From: Rotaria sordida | Taxonomy: Eukaryota; Rotifera; Eurotatoria; Philodinida; Philodinidae | Assembly (NCBI GenBank): GCA_905250125.1 | Contig: CAJNOL010000211.1 | Coordinates: 124,001 to 188,000, forward strand | Direction: 5' to 3' | DNA: 64,000 bases | Shown here: piece after piece, positions 49,953 to 59,869 of the stretch | How the letters are laid out: the number at the start of each line of letters is the position of its first letter | Position numbering within the stretch: position 1 is the first letter of the stretch | The notes under the pieces: generated by a model | The model's input: the letters and a program-made list of their open reading frames with translations, nothing else | Told to the model about the DNA's origin: nothing | Databases searched by the model: none | Made by a program: the position numbers and the translations under genes

Positions 49953-50326
49953 TAGTATTATTCATTTTTAGTTTATATATGAATGTTGTTTTTTTCTGTG
50001 TAATATGTAGGTAATTACCCTCATTATCAATACTATATTTTTCGATGTCCACCCAAACATTACCCGTTAATTACCATGAATATATGTTGTTATTAACATG
50101 ACGTAGGGAATATTTCGCGTAGTGTAATTTGTTAACTTTACGTGTCTATTCCTTTCGCCAGAAAAAAGAACGAAAGGAAAAATTGTACTTCTTTATTTTT
50201 TCATTAATTTGATGATATGTACAATAAATGAGTAATAAATAATTGGTAGGTTCGTCTTTTTTGTTATAAATAAATCGATAGGTTTTTTCATTGAATACTA
50301 CCACTATTTGATAGAAAATTATATCA

Positions 50327-51793
50327 ATGGAAGATATTAATAATAAAATAGATGCAAAATATCGTTTTTATGATGCTGCTAGAGAACCATGTATTATGTT
50401 AATGCCTATTGAAGGATTTGATACAAAACCTTTAGTTCCACTTGAACAAGCTGTCGAACCACTTATTCCAATTATTTCTGATATTCAAATGAAAGTTGAT
50501 CAAGCTAAAGATCATGCAGCGAATTATCATGACAATGATCTTTCAATTGATGAATCAGCTGCAATTACATTATATACAATGGAATGGGATCCATATACAA
50601 ATTCGCTTTATTATATTCTTAATTCAACATTACGTAATGAAGATCGAGCTAGTTTAAAACCATGGTTTTTATATCTTAAACTTATTCTTACTGCATTATC
50701 ACGTCTTCCAACGATTAGTCTTACTGTTTATCGTGGAGTTGTATTACCCAATTCTGATCAATATCAACAAGGAAATAATTTTGTTTGGTGGGGTTTTTCA
50801 TCATGTTCAATAAATAAAAATGTTTCAGTAAATGAATTTTTTCTATGTGAAAATGGTAAACGAATCCTTTTTATTATTGATTGTTTACGAGGAAAAGATA
50901 TTAGTAAATATTCATTTTTTCAACAAGAAAATGAAATATTACTTTTACCTGGAACTGCATTTGAAGTTGTTCGATGTTCCTATAAAAAGAATAATTTATA
51001 TACAATTCATCTGAAAGAAATTAAATCACCATATCAACTTTTAGAATCGGTATCAACGAAAACAAATATTCAAACATTAGAAACTTCTTCGTTATTGCAT
51101 AATATGCGAACATTAATAACAAAATTTAAACCAAATTTTAATTCAACACTTGATAAAGAAATAGCTCGATTTAACGATCATTCACTTGCATGTTTATTTC
51201 GAAAACGTTTTACCGATAATGATTTAGAAACTATTGTTCAAGAAGTGATTGTAAATAAACAATGTCGTGTACTTTCTTTAAGAGGACGTGAGATAACATC
51301 ACTAGGTGCAATAATCATTGGTAAATCTTTAGAAAATAATCATACATTAGAAGAATTATATTTAAATGGTATTCAAATTGGTAATATTGGTGCTGAAATT
51401 CTTGCAAAATATCTTTCAAATGAAACTAATTCATATTTAAAACGACTTTGTCTGAATGATAATGGTATTACAGATGATAGTGTTAAACATTTAGCAATAA
51501 TGTTAAAAAGAAATAAATCATTAACTCATTTATGGTTAACAAATAATTATATAAATGATCGAGGTATAGAATGTTTAGCTAGAGAACTTATAAATAATAA
51601 TGTACTTGAAGTACTTTCTCTCGAATGGAATAAATTTGCAAGTGAAAAAGTTGATATACTTATTGAAATGATTGAAAAAAATCAAACATTAAGACAAGTT
51701 GACATAAATGGACATGATTTATCTGGATCTGATATTAGAAGACTAAATATGATTTCACAAACAAAGAAAAATTTTAAACTCACAATACATTAA
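50327..51793 (+). CDS. ADP-ribosyltransferase domain fused to leucine-rich repeats
   Basis: Intronless, 488 residues, no signal peptide or membrane segment, so probably cytosolic. Residues about 60-235 form an ADP-ribosyltransferase domain of the R-S-E class: VYRGV with Arg136, WWGFSSCS with Ser158, and ENEILLLPG with E201-x-E203, all key residues present. ExE usually indicates arginine-specific transfer of ADP-ribose from NAD (family knowledge). Residues about 310-470 are five or so ribonuclease-inhibitor-type LRRs of about 28 residues (LEELYLNGIQIGNIGAEILA, and so on), a recognition module. The gene starts about 370 bp after a Tc1/mariner element. ART domains are common in toxins and in bdelloid genomes, where many are thought to come by transfer; base composition here is like the host genes, so any transfer is old. 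The target is unknown. A vertebrate-type ecto-ART is unlikely because no export signal is seen. Confidence 0.9.
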   Translation: MEDINNKIDAKYRFYDAAREPCIMLMPIEGFDTKPLVPLEQAVEPLIPIISDIQMKVDQAKDHAANYHDNDLSIDESAAITLYTMEWDPYTNSLYYILNSTLRNEDRASLKPWFLYLKLILTALSRLPTISLTVYRGVVLPNSDQYQQGNNFVWWGFSSCSINKNVSVNEFFLCENGKRILFIIDCLRGKDISKYSFFQQENEILLLPGTAFEVVRCSYKKNNLYTIHLKEIKSPYQLLESVSTKTNIQTLETSSLLHNMRTLITKFKPNFNSTLDKEIARFNDHSLACLFRKRFTDNDLETIVQEVIVNKQCRVLSLRGREITSLGAIIIGKSLENNHTLEELYLNGIQIGNIGAEILAKYLSNETNSYLKRLCLNDNGITDDSVKHLAIMLKRNKSLTHLWLTNNYINDRGIECLARELINNNVLEVLSLEWNKFASEKVDILIEMIEKNQTLRQVDINGHDLSGSDIRRLNMISQTKKNFKLTIH

Positions 51794-52489
51794 TCTTCCA
51801 CAATATTTTGTTGTATGTGTCGTTGTTTTGTTCTCTTTTTTTCTTGTAATTTATATTATTAATTTTTCTATTTTCATATCTAATATGACTAAACCTATAG
51901 AAGTGTTAAAATTGCAATTTTTTTTGCAAAATAATAATAATAATTGTACAGTAAAAAAGTTTAATGAAGTTTTTTCAAATGTTTTGGAAAACAAAAAGTA
52001 ACACTATGATCCTTTATTGATTATTAATCAACTGATTTTGGTATTTGTGAAAAGAATAATTATTGATTTTTAATCTTCATTTATGATAGTTACAGATAAA
52101 TTATGCTGATTACATTAACTTTTAGCAGATCCTAGCAAATGTATTGAGCTCAAGGTACATGCAAGCATAGCCTGATACCGATGTGTCACGGAAACCTTTG
52201 GATACGTCACTACCTTAAGATACTTTATGAATTTTTAGCATTTGACTACAAAATGCTTTTAAATATACAATCTACTAACTCAGTGCAAAATTATTCATAG
52301 AATGTAATAGAAATTGGACAGATATCCAGGCGAGTACCTGGTTTATAAGGTATTCTGCTGACAACTGACACAGTACACAGATACCTTGAATTCACTACAT
52401 TCACTAACTATTATTGAATTCAATTCAATTGCATTCGTAATGGAAATAGATAAATGATATAAGTAGATAAAAGCATAGTCATGAATAAG

Positions 52490-52912
52490 CTATTAGCGCC
52501 ATTCTTGCAGGATTAAAATTTGAAACACGATGTAGCTGCTGCCGCTAATCACAGGAAGATTATTCTGTATACCTTGGAATACATTTCTTCACAGCAGAGG
52601 TGCAGAATATACCCGACTGCGCCAGCGCCTCTGGAACAAAAAATTTCGATTTCTAGGGCCGATTTGGGGAAATTGCTGGGGGAAATTTTTCGAAATCACG
52701 GCAGATTCTGCACCTCTGCTTCACAGTCCTTTTATTTAATCTTCCAAAAATGCAATAATGAAGTAGTTCACAAGATGTAACGAGCCATTATTGATATACG
52801 GTCTATGATGGTCTCCGGCGAGCATCTGTCACGGTTTGTAGGTGGGGAGGTGCATTCCAATGTCTACTCTATATATTTCAACACTCTTTTCAGATCGTGT
52901 TTTACAAAATGA
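52490..52912. repeat. dispersed repeat family A, copy 2
   Basis: It matches 8115-8510 on both sides of the nested insertion (TTAGCGCCATTCTTGCAGG against TTAGCGCAATTCCTACAGG at the left, and CAGATCGTGTT-like at the right). Together the two copies define a repeat of roughly 300-400 bp with no coding capacity. Confidence 0.75.
52595..52718. mobile_element. nested hAT MITE, 124 bp
   Basis: It starts CAGAGGTGCAGAAT and ends with the exact reverse complement ATTCTGCACCTCTG, and is flanked by a perfect 8-bp duplication CTTCACAG (52587-52594 and 52719-52726). The homologous repeat at 8115-8510 has a single TTCTTCATCG-type sequence at the matching point, an empty-site counterpart. The CAGAGGTG end is shared with the 810-bp hAT at 22767. 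Confidence 0.95.
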
Positions 52913-55900
52913 GAGTATAATTCATTTATCAAAAAACCAACATAAACAAGACAATCATTTATGTTAACACTTTTCTTTATTGTCTTATTCATCTTCGTAA
53001 AAGAATTCTGTAATGTTAAAGAATCATTTTCATATGCAATTCGGTTTGAAAAAAAATAGAAACTAATTCTATGTCTATCATTAATGTTATACCATAACAT
53101 CAAACAAAATTTCCTTTCAAATATAGTTAGTGATGTTTTTCATACACATTTTTTTCATCCAGTGGTTAATGTGTTCCTCAGACTGACCTCTTAGTTGAAA
53201 ATACATCTTGAAAATCATGTTAAATTACAGCAGTGAAAAACCGTTTTTCAAGAAACTAAAAACAAAGCGACATGATGTTCAGTTTCATTATTCAATTAAC
53301 AGGCATTAAAATCGAATGTTTTTTTTTTAATAATAATAGTTTTCTTATCGGTAATATTGAAAGAAATATTTTAATTAAATTTGAGCTAAGTCAAGGCTGA
53401 TGTATCAGAAAAAGATAGAGCATTAACACTACAATTCGTTTGATAAAACTAAAAAAAAATAATATTTTTATTTAATTGAATCAACTCATTTTTTGTATTG
53501 AATTTTTTGACGCGTTTAGACATTGTTTTTAAATTGGATTGTACTAACTTGATAGAAAATATTTTCCAACGAAAAATTGCTTGTTCACATACAATTCAGA
53601 CCGTTCAAAACTCCCCAAATGCTTCGTTATGATAAACAAAAATGATATAGAACGTGACAATATTGTATATAAATGATGCTAAAATATCAGTTATGTCAAA
53701 ACATCTTTTTAAAGTTCTATATTTTTTTTATACACATTTCCAAAATTCCGAAGAAATATGTAGCAAATAAACTTAATTATTAGTTGAAAAAAGAACATAT
53801 CATAGAAAGTATAATTTCTCCAAGAATTTCCTTGATATTAGACAATTTAGTTTTATAAAGATGATTTAACTGTTTAAATTAATCAGTTAAAAAAATTCGT
53901 TAGAATCAATTTCAACTTCTGATATGATGATAATATGAACACTTCAACAATAATATATAACGTGAAGAGAATAATTCTCTGTAATATACTTATAAAGATC
54001 GATGTATTTAAATAACATACCGATTGCTATGAAATTATCGGAATAAAAACCTTAAATTTTTCATAGAAAAATAAAGGAGTCAATTGTCTGTATCGATATC
54101 TAAAATACTTGATATATACTATCACACTCGATGAATATCAACCAATATAATTTGATAAAATTTTGCACGCATATCGTCTAGAACAGCTCGTGTAAACAGG
54201 ATCGCTTAAAATGCATCATAAAGCAAAGAAATACGATGATAGACGACATCGTTGAAAAACGGTTATGATAATTTTCTGATTCAGAAAGATATTCTTCTAG
54301 AACTTTATGTAATTTTATTTGGCAACTTGTTTGTCTCATAGAATCTTTCATTTGTCTTTTGTGACATATAACTATTAACTATTATCTTTGTGTGTCCTTG
54401 TTTTGTCATACATATATACAATGAATATGGTTTGTGCATGTCAATCTTTATGTATGAATTCAATTTATGACATGAAACATTCATAATAATAGAAAGTATA
54501 TTCATAATAGGGTACATTAAATCTAATTGAAGTAGATAAATTTAGTAAATAAGACAATATACCATGACAATACGAACCTCATAATAGTCATTGTTTTTTG
54601 GCGAAAATGACTCTAAATAGTGCCATTTACGTTTCGATAAAAGAAATAAAATCGTTTTATAACTAGTTTAACCCGTTTAAGATTGTGATGAAGTCAGAAC
54701 ACTAGCGTTCCTCATGTTTTTTAGGGGCAGGTGGCGCCCTCGCTGCACACATATATCATGTTCGCAACTCTGTGGCTAGCTTAAGATACAATTTTCAATG
54801 AACGAAATGATCTTTCTGAATAAAAAACTGAGATCACACTTGAACAATAAAGAAACTATTAATTAGTTGACTTTCTACAAATAAGACATTGATTTGAAAC
54901 TAAAAACTACGAGTTTTAGAACAACATATTTTCCATTAAATTAATTCAAAGATAAATTTTAAAACTTTTTAAAAAAATCTCATAGCCAAAGAACAAAACT
55001 GACTGCTTCATTACAATACATCCATGATGTCATTTATGTTCTTTCGATTCCAGAAAAAAAAATCAATCAAACACGAACGAAGCCCATCTCTAAGAGACAA
55101 CATTATGGACTACCATTACAAAACATAACATTATAAAATGCTCGTTCGCTAAGATACATAAGAAACAATATTATTAAAAAATTTTTCAGCATTTATTATA
55201 GTATGTTTTTTTTCTTATATTCATTTCATAAAATTAACTCGATACCCCGAATATTTTGATCAAAAATTTGGATAACTAATATCTTATCTACAAGTTATAA
55301 TGATCGTAAAAATCAATGCAAATACGTTTTTTTTTTCTTTATCATTCGATATAAAATAACGAAAGCATCCTTCAGGTAGCAGTCATAGTGCATATAGAGA
55401 AAAATATATCGAGTAGGAGAATGTACAGCTTATTGGTTCTTTTTTTCATTCGTTGATTTTTATGTCGTAGAAAGAAAAATGATAGACATCAAAAATTAAT
55501 TCGAATACTCATTATATTTTGCTTATGTGGTTTTCTATATACACGTGAAATACAGGTAAATAAAAAAGTAATAACAAACTTTGAGATTGTTTTAATTAGA
55601 AACAAACAATAAAGCAGTATATTATACCTCAGTCAATAATATTCAATATTTTTATTTTTATTTATTGATTTATTAGAAAAATCATTTTTTTCTTTTCTGT
55701 TAATTTTATGTGAGAATAATGTTAACCTAATATATAGAACTATATGTTAAAGGAATCAATTGTATCACTTTGGCTTCATTCAAATTGAATGTATTGTATG
55801 TAAAATCAGAATTTTTAGAATCGTTATCACTATATGCTATAGAAAATGTGTAGATAGGCTTATATGGTTGCTTCAGTAATATAAATATTTAATGTAGGTC

Positions 55901-56430
55901 AGATGGTAATATACAATAATACATTTTCAAAAACTTCCATATTTTTTGAATGAATAAATACTACATGAGAAATCTTTATTATTTTTTCTATTTGAAACTT
56001 CTTTGTGGTTTAGAATTTTATAGTACTTGAGAGAAATAGATTTTAATGAGAATAGGAAAATATTAAGTAGTTCGTACTCATACTACTTCATTCTGAGCTC
56101 AACATCCTTACACATTACAAATTTGTAGCTTACTAAAAGAAATATTGATCAGTAAAATTTCAAGAGAATGTAAAAATCGAATTTATTTTCACAGTAAACA
56201 TCTCAAGATGAAAGCATCGATTTTGTTTTTGTCAGAATCTCTTGCAATATACTAAAATTCTATATTAATTTAGAAAGAAGCTCATATACATGAATCCTTT
56301 TTAATTTCTCGTAGATTCTTCGAAACTGTATTCTAATCAGAATAGAAAAACAAATCTTTGATTTCTAATTTATAAAAAAATTTTATGAAGTCTTTTTTTT
56401 TTCTCATTTCTATTATTTATAAGTGATAAA

Positions 56431-57339
56431 ATGATGTCAAACAAGACCAATGTTATCAATCAAAAAAATTCTTCTGAAATTTTTATATCAAATAAAAAAC
56501 TTCAAGAAAATTCTTCTATAAAAAAAATACAATTACATGCCAATATTAATATTGCTTTTGCATTAAATGATGTTGAATCAACATTTCAACATTCAAAATC
56601 AATATCATTTCGTTTACATCCTATTACTTCAACATTATCAAAAGATACCAATAATCAAACTTTCAAATCTGAAATTTATTTTAATCCAAAACTTCAAGAA
56701 AAAATTAGTCAATTGGAACCAAAACTACATGTTGATTTATCTTATTGTCATTTAACTGATGCTGATATGTCAATTGTTGTTAATGAAATTATTAATAATA
56801 GAAAATGTACAGACCTTTGGTTACATGGAAATAAAATAACATCCCATGGTGCATCAATATTAGCATCAAGTTTAATAAATAATTCAAAATTAAAAAGTCT
56901 TGATTTATCTTTTAATCAAATCTGTGATAATGGTGTATATTCATTAAGTCAAGCACTTTTATCAAATCAAAATTCATCTCTACAAATTCTTTATCTTAGT
57001 AAAAATAATATTTCAAATAAAGGACTTAAATATTTATCTGAAATGCTTAAAACAAATCATACATTAAAAGAATTATGGTTATCAAATAATGAAATTGGTG
57101 ATGAAGGTATTAAAGAATTAGCTTATGTATTAGCTTATCATAATAAAACATTGAAAGTTTTATCTATTTCAATGAATATATTTATAACAGATTCATCTAT
57201 TAATTATCTTATTGAAATGTTTGAACATAATCGAACATTAAAAAGAATTTGGATTAACAACTGTAATTTAACTGAACAAGGCAAAATGAAACTTCGTCAA
57301 AAAACTGATCAAAGGAAAAATTTTAAAATTGAAATATAA
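56431..57339 (+). CDS. leucine-rich repeat protein, relative of the ART-LRR gene
   Basis: Intronless, 302 residues, no signal peptide. Residues 1-85 are polar, low in complexity and without a recognisable fold. From about 95 to 290 there are six or seven ribonuclease-inhibitor-type LRRs of about 28 residues (LWLHGNKITSHGASILASSL, LYLSKNNISNKGLKYLSEML, and so on). The final repeat and C-terminus (HNRTLKRIWINNCNL...KNFKIEI) line up with the end of the ART-LRR protein (KNQTLRQVDINGHDL...KNFKLTI), and IVVNEIINNRKC lines up with IVQEVIVNKQC at the start of its LRRs. The two genes are therefore paralogous in the LRR half, same strand, 4.6 kb apart. This one lacks any ART motif. It is probably a cytosolic binding protein; ligand unknown. 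Confidence 0.88.
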   Translation: MMSNKTNVINQKNSSEIFISNKKLQENSSIKKIQLHANINIAFALNDVESTFQHSKSISFRLHPITSTLSKDTNNQTFKSEIYFNPKLQEKISQLEPKLHVDLSYCHLTDADMSIVVNEIINNRKCTDLWLHGNKITSHGASILASSLINNSKLKSLDLSFNQICDNGVYSLSQALLSNQNSSLQILYLSKNNISNKGLKYLSEMLKTNHTLKELWLSNNEIGDEGIKELAYVLAYHNKTLKVLSISMNIFITDSSINYLIEMFEHNRTLKRIWINNCNLTEQGKMKLRQKTDQRKNFKIEI

Positions 57340-57521
57340 TGTTTATAATAAGATGATGGAAAAAAAAAGTTTAACAACAATCTATTTGATGATTATAATA
57401 ATCAATCAAGTTTTCTATATAATGCATTCTATACTAAGATTTCAAAGATGAACTTATCATGACAAAGTTTCTCAAACATGGAATACGGTAATTTTCTAAC
57501 CACAGAAGACTTTGCCGGAAC

Positions 57522-57686
57522 TATTTTCTAACATTGCCATTTTAAAGAACACTAAATTCTAACTAAAACGACGCTTTTTTTTTCAGTTGTGATATTTTTA
57601 AGTTTTTAAGAGAAGATGGTGAAAAACGCGGCGATTCTTTATTTTGTTCAGAATTTATGTTCTTTAAAATGACATTGTTAAAAACT
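57522..57686. mobile_element. short foldback element
   Basis: Arms 57522-57560 and 57650-57686 are inverted copies (core ATTTTAAAGAAC), with a further weak inverted pair (ACGACGC / GCGGCG) inside the loop. Confidence 0.6.
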
Positions 57687-58119
57687 AGCACTTACACAAT
57701 CTTCTACGACCTTCAAACTATTGTGTCCAGTTTTTTTAAAAAGCTCGGTCATTATAGTTCATCTATGAAATTTTCATATAGAATAAATTAAATAGAAAAC
57801 TTCATTGGCTATTAAAAAGCACTATTAGAATTTGAGGTAGATGCTTAACATTATAGAAAAACAATCGAAAATACGTTGTTGTTAAACTTTTTTCTATCAT
57901 CTGATTTATTAATAATAAATAAATTTGATTTCAAAATTTTTAAATCTAACAAGGAAGTATTTCCAACTGTCAGACTTCATTCGATTTGATATTATGGCCA
58001 TGATTAGGTCTCTGTGAGACTAAGAAAAGCCAAAAAATGGATTCGGAGTATCGAAGTCTTGTTTGTTTTTTTCTCACTTGTTTCGGACTCATCATCTACT
58101 GGTAAAAAGTTACGATCGT

Positions 58120-58485
58120 CTTAGTAGATTTGTTAGCTATAATAAGACATTTTCGGTAATACCATAATGAAGAATTTTGACTTGAAATTTTTCCTCTAGA
58201 TTTATCAAATAATTATTAGAAAGTTCTGAAAGTTTTGCAGAAAACGAACTTGTTCTTCCTGAGTGATTCAACTTTAAAATAGATTGGACTATTGTGTTCT
58301 TCCGTTGTAAGTAGCTATTCTTTTTTAGAAAATTGAATATCTCAAGAACGATATGATCGTTTCTTATGAAATTTTCGGAATTTTCTAATGATTATTTGAT
58401 CAAAGTAGAAGAAAAAGTTTCATGTCAAAACTCTTCATTTTTGATATTATCGGAAATGCTTTGCTCTAACTAATAAATTCTTTTA
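58120..58485. mobile_element. foldback element, about 365 bp
   Basis: The left arm (about 58120-58235) and right arm (about 58369-58485) are imperfect inverted copies; AATGAAGA.TTTTGAC and ATCAAATAAT.ATTAGAAA occur in both. The loop is about 130 bp. No open frame. Confidence 0.7.
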
Positions 58486-58819
58486 GGCATTTTTTAGTTC
58501 TTAGACAGATCTACTCATATCCATAATATCTGATCAAAGAGTGTCTGCCAGTTGAAGATATTACCTTGTAAGAACTAATTCATTCAATGTTTATATTCGT
58601 GTAAAATATCATCAGTTAAAAGTTCAGACAATAAATTTACTTTAATCGATATTAAACATTTGACAAAAAAGTTCTTAATAGTATTGTATATTTTAAGATT
58701 TTATTATTTGAGCTTTTCACAAGTTATCCTTAAATGTTGGCGTATTGACATTTTTCGAGAACACATTTTCTGGTTTCGTCACGTGCAAGAACAAAAATAA
58801 GTAAATAAGCTTATTAGAC

Positions 58820-59270
58820 CCATATTGAAAATAAATCCAACCAACCATTCGATAGGCTTTTCGACGCGTCCATTTAAGCTTTCGATGGGCATCGGAATTC
58901 CAAATCGACACCTGGGATTGCCATTCTCCGATGGGTCGAGGGATCTGCGATGGGTTGCTTTTCCAAGTATTTTGCAGTTTATAATCTTCCATTTCGAGGG
59001 ATCGAAATGTCAATTCCGATCGGTACTTGATGACCACGCTATTTATGATTTTCGACCCCTTTTTTGTGTTTGCTCCTATTGGTTTCGATGGACTATTCCA
59101 ATACCCAACGAACGACCTTTCTCGATGGGTTCTAAGTGAAACGAAAGTTGCAAAATATCGAGTGGTCGATGTTTTACAAGGTTCCAAGCAATCGAAATTT
59201 CGACCACTCGAATTTTTGATAATTTTCAAAAGTTTTTACCACCACTTATTTTCGAGCAGTCGACACTGAT
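58820..59270. repeat. CGATGGG-rich island
   Basis: The word TCGATGG/CGATGGG recurs at least five times in about 300 bp (near 58881, 58928, 58948, 59085 and 59123), together with TTTCGA and CGAGGGATC. An inverted pair CGAGTGGTCGA / CGACCACTCG sits at 59159 and 59203. The island is richer in G+C than its flanks. This is the texture of subterminal repeat arrays of CACTA or hAT elements, but no clean terminus was found. Confidence 0.5.
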
Positions 59271-59281
59271 CGTATATAATT

Positions 59282-59391
59282 GCAGAACAGTATGCTCGAA
59301 CATATATACTTACGAATATCAGAGCCCTCGGGATCTATCGGAAATAAATGCAGACCAGTAGATTCGAACATATGTACTTACGATTACGAAG
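59282..59391. repeat. two tandem copies of a 68-bp unit
   Basis: GCAGAACAGTATGCTCGAAC...ACTTACGA at 59282 is repeated with changes (GCAGACCAGTAGATTCGAAC) at 59350. Confidence 0.7.
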
Positions 59392-59504
59392 CTTGCATGA
59401 ACCAGATGATCTAAATATGACATTCTCAGCCTGAATAAATTTGTGTTCCATCATGAAATATATAAAACGCTGATAAAATTTTTTCGTGTATGATCTGAAC
59501 TAAT

Positions 59505-59735
59505 TGTTTTTTCAAAAAAAAATGAGAGGAAATTGCTACTATTAATAAAGAAAATATTCAATATATAATCTTGACTACTTTGAAAGAAAAAAATTCTTTT
59601 TAATATATAATATTGAATAATTTGTTTTTCGAAAAAAAAATAGGAGACTGATACGATTAATGAAAAAAAATTAATGTATAATCTTGGCTAATTTTTTCGA
59701 AAAAAATTGAGAGAAATTCGTTACCATTAATAGTT
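59505..59735. repeat. three degenerate direct repeats
   Basis: TTTTTCGAAAAAAAAT followed by AGGAGA...ATTAAT recurs at about 59508, 59624 and 59692, with spacings of about 116 and 68 bp. The position just past the 3' end of the transposase gene suggests subterminal repeats of the CACTA element. Confidence 0.55.
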
Positions 59736-59869
59736 GACAAAATAATCCGAGTTGTTATAAGTCTCCTGTATGAACTGGAATTTTTATGAACAAATATAAA
59801 GTACTTTGTTATCAATTACAGTTGAAAAAAAATCGAAAACATGTTAGAAAAAAATACGACAAATCTCAC

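Larger units (their letters stand above)
51794..56430. other. non-coding interval between the two LRR genes
   Basis: It contains repeat copy 2 of family A (52490-52912) with its nested hAT MITE, then about 3.5 kb of A/T-rich sequence. No remnant of an ART domain could be read upstream of the second LRR gene. A G+C-rich scrap with GGCGCC lies at about 54725-54750. Confidence 0.5.
57340..59869. other. non-coding interval rich in inverted and tandem repeats
   Basis: It lies between the LRR gene and the CACTA transposase. It holds two foldback elements, a CGATGGG-rich island and two sets of short tandem repeats, listed separately. No host gene is supported; overlapping frames at 58717-59269 on both strands come from the G+C-richer island. 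Confidence 0.6.

Noticed and set aside
58717..59269. Open frames of 170, 104 and 80 residues on both strands
   Set aside because: They overlap on opposite strands in a CGATGGG-rich repeat island, with no domain and biased residues; composition explains them.
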